Made by a program: the position numbers and the translations under genes
Origin: Lewinellaceae bacterium
GTDB taxonomy: Bacteria > Bacteroidota > Bacteroidia > Chitinophagales > Saprospiraceae
Direction of reading: 5' to 3'
Length of the DNA stretch: 55,113 nt
Assembly (NCBI GenBank): GCA_016711435.1
Contig: JADJSY010000040.1
Span: 1 to 55,113 of the forward strand
Part shown: one piece after another, positions 35,367 to 44,800 of the stretch
How positions within the stretch are numbered: the first letter of the stretch is position 1
How the letters are laid out: every line of letters begins with the position of its first letter
The notes under the pieces: generated by a model
Told to the model about the DNA's origin: nothing
Seen by the model: the letters and a program-made list of their open reading frames with translations, nothing else
Database searches by the model: none

Positions 35367-38300
35367 CTAATTCTTTTCCTCCAACCATTCCCGCACCCGC
35401 GCAAAGTCAAAACCCTGTACACCTTGTTCTTCCATTTTTTTCAGGTCATCCAGAAAAGCGTCGCGGTAAGTGGCCAAGTTTTCCGCATTAAAAGGCAGGG
35501 GCGCCCACTTCTTGTATGCTTCTTCTGCTTCATTGGTTTTGCCCTGTAACAGCAGCGCCGGAGCCAGGTTCGTGTGCGTGAATTTATTCGCCGGATCGAG
35601 TTCGAGGGCGCGGCGAATACTGAATTCTGCTGCTTTCCCATCGGGGAGGAAAAGTTGATAAAAACCCAGGTTGTTGTATTCATTAGCAGTTTCGACACGA
35701 AGGTGGGCCGCAGTATCGAGTTTTATTAGTTTATCCCATAGCAACAAGGCATTTAGGTAGTCAGGAATCCGGTCTTTGAATTTTTCAAGTTGCCTTCCTT
35801 TCCGAATAAAAAAATTGGCACAATCATATAAATCTCGTGTATTTTCCAATGCCAAAAAACGTTGAAAATCAAATGATTCCCCAGTCTTTTCTGAAATCAG
35901 ATACAGCTTTTGTAACGCAGCTGTCGAATATTGCTTACGCTGCGCTTTTTCATATAGTTGTCGCGCCTCTACCCATTGTTCTTTTTCAAAAAAATAGTCG
36001 CCGTAATCTTTTAGCTCATCTGCCCGCTCTGATGCTATAAATTGATCAAATTTAAAAGATGTACCTGTTTTTTGAGCATAAACGTCCCAAAGTTTTGGAC
36101 ATTGATATTTATCCACATACAGACGGCAAGTAAGATCGATGTACCAGGCTGCCGTATCGGGGCGATTGGACGCTAAAATATCCTCCGCCCAGCGCAGGTA
36201 CAAATCGCCCAGTTTTACAAGCAAAGCAGAATCACCGCTGTTATCAAATGCATAGCCGTAAAGCCGGGCAGCGCGGCCAAAGTCAGTAGCGGTGCGGCGC
36301 AAATCCCGGCTGTTGCGGGTGTTTTGGGCGGATAGTTCAGCAAAGGCAGTTATTTGCCTCGAATCCTTGCTTTGTTTTAAAATCTGCTCGTTTTCCGGGC
36401 GGATATCCAGCAAGCCTGATAAATTGTAAGCGTCGAGTTGTTGGAAAATTAATCCTGCCAACTGGCTATTTCTATCGGCGCTGCTTATCCAACCTTCCGG
36501 AGTAAGTTCCCAAATTTTTGCAGTGTGGTCATCACAACCGGTAGCGAGTTTTTTCCCGTCCGGGGAAAAGGCGACAGTTTGCACGACAGATAAATGTGTA
36601 CTATTGAGGGTCAGTATATCTTTTCCAGCGTTAAGGTCCCAGATTTTGGTCATTCCGTTGTCTGAACAGGTGGCGAGTTTTTTACCATCAGGGGAAAAAG
36701 CGATACTCAAAATACCGAGCCTCGTCCCACTTAGGGTCAGGATGTCTTTACCGGAGTTGAGGTCCCAAATTTTTGCGGTTCCATCTTTTGAGCCTGTGGC
36801 GAGTTTTTTACCGTCCGGAGAAAAGGCAATGCACATCACATAATTATTATGTCCCTGGAGCGTTTGGATGTTTTTACCGGAGCGGACATCCCAAATTGTT
36901 GCATTAATGTCTTCTGAACTGGTGGCAATATTTTTTCCGTCCGGAGAAAAAACGACGTTACTAATATAAGCATTCGTATAGAGGGTCAATATTGATTTCC
37001 CCGACTCGAGATCCCAAATTTTTGCACTCTTATCGTTCGCACTAGTGGCGAGTGTTTTACCATCCGGTGGAAAGGCCACGCTGCTGACGGATGCGGTATG
37101 AGCGCTTAGAGTCTGTATGTCCTTCCCAGACTCGAGGTTCCAAATTTTTGCAGTCTTGTCTTCTGAACCTGTCGCGAGTGTTTTCCCATCTGGAGAAAAA
37201 GCGACGCTCAAAACAGGGGAACCGATGTCCTTGAAGACTTTGTATATTTTTACCTGATTCGAGGTCCCAAATTTTGCAGGTGGTCGTACGAACCCGTGGC
37301 GAGTTTTTTCCGTCCGGGGAATAAGCGACGCTCGAGACACTGGAGCTGTGAGCATGAAGTAACTGTATATCATTACCCGGGTCGAGTTTCCAGATTTTCG
37401 CAGTCTTGTCTTCTGAGCCAGTGGCGATTTTTTTACCATCGGGGGAAAAAACGACGCTCATGACGGAAGAACTATGCCCGCGTAGGGTCAGCATGTCTTT
37501 ACCCGAGTCGAGGTTCCAAATTTTTATACTCCTATCTTCTGAGCCGGTGAGGAGTTTCCCCCCGTCCGGCGAAAAGGCGACGCTATAGACGGTATTTGTA
37601 TGGCCACTCAGGGTCAGGAGGTCTTTGCCCGACTCAATATCCCATATTTTTGCAGTCTTGTCATGAGAGCCTGTGGCGAGTTTCCTCCCATCCGGAGAAA
37701 AGGCGACGCTACTAAGGGTGGATGTATGCGCGTGGAGGGTCTGGATGTCTTTACCTGATTCGATATCCCAAATTCTTGCCGCGTCGGTTGAACAAGTGGC
37801 TAATTTTTTACCATCGGGGGAAAAAGCAATGCTCAAGATGGGAGATCTATATCCTTCGAGGGTCATTATTGATTTCCCCGACTCGAGGTCCCAAATTTTT
37901 GCAGTAAAGTCTTCTGAGCCAGTGGCGAGTTTTTTACCATCGGGGGAAAAAGCAATGCTCCTAATGGTAAAAGTATGGCCACTTAGGGTCAGCATATCTT
38001 TCCCAGTATCAATATCCCATATTTTAGCGGTCTGGTGGTCATATCCGGCTGCGAGTTTTTTTCCATCCGGGGAAAAGGCCACTGAAGTTTGGCCGCGAAG
38101 GGTCAGTATCTCTTTGCCCGATCCGATATCCCATATTTTTATGGATCTGTCTTGAGAGCCAGTGGCTAATTTTTTACCGTCCGGCGAAAACGCAACGCTC
38201 CTGACGGTGGATTTATGCCCTTCCAGGTTGGAAGCCCAGGGAAGAAAACTATGATTTGGGTCTTCGTTGTAATAAATCGCCTGCACCAGTGCATTGGTCA

Positions 38301-38766
38301 CATTGAGATTATCATCATCCACATATCTATGGGCAAACTCCGCCAGCCGAAATGCAGATGTTCGGTCGCCGTCGCGCAGGGCGATGGTGCTTTTGTAGGC
38401 CAGGTCGTCGGCGTAAGCGCGGCGGGCGATGGAGTCGGAACGGGCGGCGTTTTTTTTGGCTAAATCGGTAGCATTTTTTGCGCGTTCTGCCTCCCGCTTC
38501 GCTTCCCGCGTTTTCACATCGGCTGTTTCGTATTTATTGGCAATGTCCCGAATAAAAATGGTGTATTGCTCATCCACTTCCGCTGCTTTGCTAGGACAGG
38601 CTTCGCGCGCAGCGGAGAGTTTGGCGAAGGCATCCTCGAATTTTTTTTGCGCCCACAGGGATTTGGCTTTGTCGAGCAGGGCGCTGAATTTGTCGCAGTG
38701 GTCGGTTTGGGCCTGCGCGAGGGGCGAGCAACAGAGGAGGAAGAGGAGGAGGGCGATGGGTTTCAT
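35367..38766 (-). CDS. Exported WD40/TPR repeat protein of the SIR2-STAND cassette, frame-broken
   Basis: About 1130 residues. The signal peptide MKPIALLLFLLCCSPLAQA is followed by a TPR/coiled-coil segment (residues ~25-150), about 14 WD40 repeats and a C-terminal TPR region ending VREWLEEKN. The WD repeats share AFSPDGKKLATGSEDKTAKI with high DNA similarity; the second is truncated. A cluster of at least three indels at about 37225-37310 shifts the frame twice, so the protein reads as two overlapping pieces, yet WD40 sense continues in all three frames. This points to repeat-induced sequence error or fresh decay. Its Sec signal puts the WD40 sensor outside the cytoplasm, matching the membrane topology of the upstream NTPase. 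Confidence 0.85.
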
Positions 38767-38830
38767 TGTACAGGCGGATGTTGATATGATTGAGGGGTTG
38801 GAAGGGTTTTGGTTGCCTGGGTTGGGGGCT

Positions 38831-38995
38831 AGCGTCGGGGTGACTAGCTAAGCGGTTTCTTTTGGGTTTTTGTCGGCTCGGCTTAGCGTCGGGGTGACTT
38901 GGAGTCACCCCGACGCTGGGGTGCGGCTCGATTTCTTTTGAGTCGTTTGGCCGCTCGGGTAAGTGAGGGGATGACTTCAAGTCATCCCCCTCACT
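38831..38995. repeat. Cluster of GTCACCCC palindromes between STAND and WD40 genes
   Basis: A half-site AGCGTCGGGGTGACT (38831-38845) is followed by a perfect palindrome with 15-bp arms at 38885-38917 and a third, AGTGAGGGGATGACT with its complement at 38962-38995. The intervening stretches are direct repeats (TTTCTTTTGGGTTTTTGTCG and TTTCTTTTGAGTCGTTTGG). The same core recurs at 39836-39874 and in the outer arms of 51698-51900. Confidence 0.85.
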
Positions 38996-39006
38996 ACGCC
39001 ATGGCA

Positions 39007-40728
39007 TCACTGTCCCGCATGATCATCAATCTGCCGTATCTGTACTTTTGCCGAGTCGCGCTGGGCGCTGCGCAGTTTCATTTGTGCCGTTTCCAGTTCC
39101 ACGAGTTCCGGTTCTTTGGCTTTTTCGTAGGTCTCTATTTTCCGGCGGCTGGCATTTATTTCGAGGTCATATCGCTGTATTTTTTCCTGTAATGCCTGTC
39201 GAAGGGCGGTTTCTGCTTCGCGGGTAGCCGCTTGTGCCGCGCGTGTTTTTTGCAACGCAAAGATGGCCGCAGCAAAGGCCACTACTGCAAACAAGCCTGC
39301 CATCCAGGCCAGAAAAGCGGCGCGTTTTCTGCGGTTTTTTTCCACCAGGGCCTCCGACCTTGCTTGCTCCAGTTCTTCTTCGCGTATCCGCGCAAGCCGC
39401 GCTTCTTCTTCCCGCCGCTCTTCCTCCAGCCTTGCTTTTTTCGCTTTGAGCACCGGAGCCACCAACGTATCGTGGCTTAATTCGTAGGTGTAGCCACCCG
39501 AAAGGCTTGGTTCTGCCCGCAGCAGGTGCGCATCCACCAATTTGCGCAGGGTATCGGGCTTGATTTTGTAGGTTTTAAAAATCTGACCTTCGTATATACT
39601 CAGGCGCCGCTCTTCTTCCTCAAATACGAGCCCTTCTTCGATAAATCGCCGGGCGGGCAGTTGTTCGGCGGGATCCAGCAGGAGTATCTGATTGCTGTAA
39701 TACTGTTCGATGATGCTGCCGAGATCGCCGAGGTCTGCCACCTGTACCATGCGCAGGCGCCTGGTTTGGGCGCGTTTTTCTATTTCTGCGAGGATGATTT
39801 GGAGCTGGGTGGCTTCGATTTTTGCCTACTTGGGGCGTAGTGACGGGGTGACTGTCAGTCACCCCGTCACTACGTTTGGCGTCCTCCACCTGCTTCCAGC
39901 GTCAAAAAAGTCTAAAATATGCTCGATCGCCGCCGGTTCGTACAAAAACGGCTCGGAATCAAACCAGTCCATTTTCGGCATGGCCGCAGGCTCCGTGATG
40001 GCCTGCCGGGCGGAATCCGGATGGAGCGCGTCGAGTTCGTAGAGATTTTTCAAGATGACGGGCAGTTGCTCGTCTAAGCGATTGAGCAGGTGGAGCCGGT
40101 CGGAACGGATGGACAGCACCACTTTCAGGGCAGGTTTGTGCTGCAACAGCGACAGCTCTTCGGGACTGATGGGGTGTTTGCCCTGCGCGTATTCGGTTTC
40201 CAGCACATCCCAGTAGCGCTGGGGCACGGTTTTAAACAGGGCTTCTGCCAGTTGCTCCGCGAAGGCCCGGACTTGATCGGCAGGGTAGGTGAACAATTCC
40301 TCGAACTGGTCGATCACCAGCAACAGGCCCTTTTGGCCTTTGTGCCGGATAAAATGTTCCTTCACATCGTGCCAGAGCGTGTTTTCCCCGGCAATCAGTT
40401 TGTCTAAAAAGGTTTGTATGCTTGCTACTCCCCCACGCACGGAAAGTCTTGCCGTTTCGGCAGGTGGGGCAAATGTATTACCCTCTTTATAGGCATTAAA
40501 ACGTACGCGCACAGGCAGCATATCGGTCTCTGCTTTTATCTTCGGGATAACGCCCGCGTTGAGCAAAGATGATTTTCCAGTGCCCGATTTGCCGTAGAGT
40601 ACGGTGAGGTTTTCTAATTGCACCAAACGGAAAACGGCTTCAGTTTCGGTCTGCCGGCCTTTGAAAATCAATTGCTGGTCGGTCTCGAACGGTCGGGCGC
40701 CCACGTAGCGGGATTGCAGTTTGCTCAT
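39007..40728 (-). pseudogene. STAND (nSTAND1-type) NTPase with membrane helix, interrupted by a palindrome
   Basis: The upstream part (40728-39859) has Walker A GKSGTGKSS at residues 46-54, Walker B LLLVIDQFEELF near Asp140, and VVLSIRSDR. The downstream part continues with KIEATQLQIILAEIEKRAQT, SLSGGYTYELSHDTLVAPVL, a charged coiled coil, a transmembrane segment (FLAWMAGLFAVVAFAAAIFAL) and a second coiled coil. The two parts are in the same frame, separated by a perfect 39-bp palindrome that brings two in-frame stops (TGA, then TAG). Uninterrupted, the protein would have a cytosolic NTPase and an outward tail. Its start overlaps the SIR2-like gene by four bases. Either the switch is broken in this strain or the halves act as separate chains. 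Confidence 0.8.
39836..39874. repeat. GTCACCCC palindrome inside the STAND NTPase gene
   Basis: A perfect palindrome with 19-bp arms and a one-base loop (CGTAGTGACGGGGTGACTG and complement). Its core matches the palindromes at 38885-38917 and 38962-38995. It separates LDFFDAGSRWRTPN from KIEATQLQIIL, two blocks that are normally contiguous in this family, so it looks inserted. No target duplication is evident. Confidence 0.85.
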
Positions 40729-41810
40729 GGTTGGCCGTTGGGGTTTTGTTGTTCAATCTGGTCAATCAGGTACAATATCCCGTTGACGATTTGGCTTTTC
40801 ATGGCATTTTTGGCCATTTCTGTCTCGAAAACGGTGGAAGAAAAGCCATTCCACTGCATTTCCAGCATAATGCGGTGGTTGTTCCGGTCATTATTTTGTT
40901 CCGTGAAAGGTTTCATTTCCCGAAACATCTGGCGAATGGCGATGTCCTCGCCGGTTTTCACGAAATCGCGCCAGCGCTCATAAGTACCCTGGGCCTTGCC
41001 GTCTGTTTTTTCAGCCTGTGCGGCAGCCGATTTTATTTTTAACAAATCCGCGAAAGCCACGATGTCTTCCTGTACAAAGGTGAGGGTGTACTGTTCCTCG
41101 CTGAACGTTGCATTGGCGCTGTTGGCCGAGTAGGTCGCGGCAAAACGTTTGGTTTTGGTGGTGTCCTTGTGCATATTGAGCACCCGCATAAACAGGTGGA
41201 AATACCATTTGTCGAGTGGCATGCCGAGGAAAATAAAATGGGAAGCCTGTTCGAGTTTGTCCTTTACGTTTTTAGGCAGGCGTTTTTTATCAAAAATGGC
41301 TTCCATATAGCCGAACAGGTCGTCGTAGGTCATAATCAGCGATTCCTTTTCTTTGATTTCGCCCAGCATATTGAACAGCAGCGGCTTGGCAATGGTCGGC
41401 TCGACATCTGCCTTTTTACAGTTCTCCGTTTTATTCAGACAATCAAACTCAAAGGGTTTGCCCGAAGACAAAAATGCCTCGCGCAAGCGATAGTCGGGTG
41501 TGAAATTGAGGATCAGGTGAAAGGGCAGCGCGGCGATGCCTTGAAACAGGGTGTCTGAATCAGGTGGCAATTGCGTTTCATAAAACTGCTTGATACTGAA
41601 CCAGGTAGCGAGTTCGTCGCGCTCTTTGAGGTAGTGAAACCAGCCGTCGTCGTACACGCGGATGCCGAGCGCATCACTTTTTTGGCGAAGGGTATCGGCG
41701 AGTTTTTGTTCCAGCCGGACGCCTTCGGCTTTGGAGTATACATCCGGGCCGACACAGAGAATGCATTTGCCGGATTCAAGTTCATGGAGTAAAATGTCCC
41801 AGTTGATCAT
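40725..41810 (-). CDS. SIR2-like (SIR2_2-type) protein with C-terminal adaptor-like region
   Basis: A 361-residue cytosolic protein. It follows the SIR2-like layout in degenerate form: CILCVGPDVYS at residues 16-26 for the Rossmann loop, LILNFTPDYRLREAF near residue 100 for the TTNYD region, MTYDDLFGYM near 160-170, and FIFLGMPLDKWYF at 192-204 for GxSxxD. Key NAD-contact residues are partly altered, so NADase activity is uncertain. The last ~90 residues (FREMKPFTEQNNDRNNHRIM) may be an effector-associated adaptor. Its stop overlaps the STAND start (ATGA), implying translational coupling. This looks like the effector or input module of a three-gene STAND system. Confidence 0.7.
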   Translation of the reverse strand: MINWDILLHELESGKCILCVGPDVYSKAEGVRLEQKLADTLRQKSDALGIRVYDDGWFHYLKERDELATWFSIKQFYETQLPPDSDTLFQGIAALPFHLILNFTPDYRLREAFLSSGKPFEFDCLNKTENCKKADVEPTIAKPLLFNMLGEIKEKESLIMTYDDLFGYMEAIFDKKRLPKNVKDKLEQASHFIFLGMPLDKWYFHLFMRVLNMHKDTTKTKRFAATYSANSANATFSEEQYTLTFVQEDIVAFADLLKIKSAAAQAEKTDGKAQGTYERWRDFVKTGEDIAIRQMFREMKPFTEQNNDRNNHRIMLEMQWNGFSSTVFETEMAKNAMKSQIVNGILYLIDQIEQQNPNGQP

Positions 41811-41835
41811 AGAGCGGGGGCTTATGTTGCAACGC

Positions 41836-41868
41836 GAAAGATACGTTTCCGACTGGTATATTTACAAA
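41836..41868 (-). promoter_or_regulatory. Likely promoter of the SIR2-STAND-WD40 operon
   Basis: On the minus strand TTTG (41868-41865) and TATCTTTC (41843-41836) are separated by 21 bp, one base from the TTTG/TAnnTTTG pattern. The ATG at 41810 follows 25 nt downstream. The next gene on this strand ends at 41881, so the cassette has little other room for a promoter. Confidence 0.5.
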
Positions 41869-41880
41869 ATGGGGACGAAA

Positions 41881-44800
41881 TTACATCTTCACCACCTTCA
41901 CCCGGCCAACCACCACACCGCCATTGTACAACACCAGTTGATATACGCCCGGCGCAATATCCCTGAATTCAAGTACTTCCAGGTTTTCTCCCGATTGCAC
42001 GGCCAGCGAACCGCTGCGTACAGAACCCGCCAGCATATCGAACATTTGGAAATTCAAACGTGCAGCAGCCACGCTTTGAATGCGCAATGTTAAATCTTCC
42101 GTAAAAGGATTGGGCGACACCGAAACGGCAAATTTCTCACTTGGCTCGACCGGAATGCCGATCGTCGGCGCCAGGGCTGCACCGAATTCGGAAAAACTGT
42201 CGAACGTCGCCTCCAGGTAAAAAATGCCGTTTTCACCCACCAAAGTAGCCTGCGCCGTGCTGACACTCAGGCCACCGGCAAGCGCATTGTTGGTCGGATC
42301 GCAGTCTTCTTCATTGCCGTCGTAGTGTGTCAGGCCCAGTTCGACGGGCGTGACGTACGACACCGGCGGCGTAATATTAAAAGCAGCCAGATCGGCGTCA
42401 GTAAAGAACAAACGCAGTGTGAGCGGATGTACCGGTTGAAATTCCGGCTCGATATTGAAATAACGCGGTAGTATTTTTTGACCGTTCGGCAAAACCGGCG
42501 CATCGGGCAATATTTCAGTCGATATAGTAATTGTCCCCAGATCGTCCACGGTTCGGATGGCGCCCAATAAAGCGCCGGTGACGTGTTCGCCACCGCCCGC
42601 ATAAAGGTTGCGCCAGGCTTCGGAAGTCGTGAATCCCGTGGAAAATTGAACAAAATTCTGGCAAACACCCGGATTAACCCACATATCCGGCTCGTCGCGG
42701 ATGGTCAGGCAGAAATGTCCGGTGCTGCCGTTGGCGCCGTCCACCAGAATGTAATACACCTGGCCGGGTATCAGTCCGGTATAGATCAGGATGGCGTCGG
42801 CGGGATTTGAACCCGCATTGTCTTCCCCGGTAGCCAGCAGCGCGAATGGTTGGCCCGCCATTGCGAGGGTATCAAATGTGAGCAAAGCCACCTGCGGATC
42901 GAAAGGCTGATTGGGATCGCTGGCCGCCGTAATCTGTACAGTGCCGCCGGGCGGAGCAATGAATTCGAACCAGACCGTATGCTCGGGTCCGTCGTACCAG
43001 TTTCCCGGCGCTTGCGAAGGATCAGGATCGGGTGAATTGGACGTAGCCGTCTGGTTGCTGAACAAATGGCAACTGTCGCCCACGGCAATGGAATAAGGAG
43101 CATTGGGTTCGCCTAAAAGTATGGAAGGGTTATCGTTGGCAAGGCTGCAATTCAACACCATTGTGTATGTTCCTGCCACAAAACCCCCCTGGTCCGCTAC
43201 GAAGAAATACGTTTGTTCCGCTTCGAGGTAACCCAGGTTGTACACGCCGATGCCGCCGCCGTTGCCGAGGCAGGACACTTCGCTGTTCGGGTGTTCGCAG
43301 GAAGCCAGCAAACCAAGAAACAAACCCGTAGAAGGGGTCGGCGTGCTGATCACCTCCATCGTGTAAAGGCCTGAAAATTCCGGCGTCATTTGAAAAAACG
43401 CCTCGTCTCCAAAAGTAGAAGCGCCGCACATCTGGAAATTCACCAGGCCGATTCCACTTGTAAACTGCAAATCGAGTGTTTCACCACAGGTGAGCGTCGG
43501 CGTATTCGCGCAATCGACCAGCAACGTCACCGGGAAAATGTCGGACCACTCGCTTAAACCTGTGTCCCCACAGCGGTTTCTGACCCTGAAATGATAGGAC
43601 AGACCAGGATTGAGTCCGCTCACCAGCAGCACAATGCTGTCGGCAAAATAATTCGGCGTTCCACTGAAAGGCATTCCAACCGGAACCAATTCCACTTCGC
43701 GGCCATTGGCATTATAGGTTTCATACCAGTCCAGCACGGCGCTGCCGTTGCCGTATAAAACGCCCTTGCCCTGTGGCGGTGGCGGGCAGGGGCAGAAAAC
43801 TTCTATTCGAGGCGCAAACGCCAGGGTATCCGAAGTGGCTAATTGCACGAGGTGCAAACCGTTACCCAGATTGCCCAGACTCAGCAAGGTATCGCCTGTC
43901 AGGGTGCCGCAATCGTTCCAGATCGCCGGCGAACAACTGCTGCCCAAATCCTGGCTTACCGCCCATGGCACGGGCAGGCCGTTGTTAAAATCTATTTTTA
44001 ACGAAAACGCGCCTTCCGGTTGTTGCGGCAGCCGATAAATATGTTGCTGGCCGATCCGGCTCTGGTTACTGCAAATGTCAAAATAATGATAACGATCAGC
44101 CGTGGCATTTGTGGTTATCAAAGTATCGTTGCAGGGCAAATCTATCGCGCCGGAGCACAGCGGCAGGCGGAAACGCGTGTAAGGCGTCCAGGCGCTGGTA
44201 TCGCCGTTATCGCAGATCCTGCGCACCCGCCAGCCATAGATATGGCTGGTGTTGATCGGAAACCAATCCAGCAGACTATACCCTCCGCTCGACCAGCTCG
44301 GTTCATTGTGCAGGAGTTCGCTGCCGTCGGGTTTGCGCAGCCCGACCTGGTAGGTCCAGGGGCCGTTGCCGCCATCCCATTGCACATTGACGGCATAGGA
44401 AGGGCCGGGAAATCCTAAAATAGTCATTTGCGGATCACCCGGCACAGGGCATGGCAGAGAACAGTGAAAACTCAGCCGGAGGGAATCTGCCGGGAAATAC
44501 CACTGTTTTTTACAAAGCAGATAATAAGTAGCGCCCGGCATCAGGTTATTCAATTCAATAAAACCCGAATTGAGATTATTACCCACACATTGCCAGCCGT
44601 TTACATCCTCGCAGGCACTGCTGCCCGCTTTTTTCAGGTAAAATCCGAAATAAGAAGATTGGCCGGGCAAGACAATATACCGCGTCGGTCCGTCCGTAGT
44701 AAATTGCAGGATATGTTCCTGGCCGAACATGCCATCGGTGCAGGCGGGCAGGTTGCTCCAGTAGCCCTGGCCTTCCGGGAAATGCAGGGTGATTTCCTGT

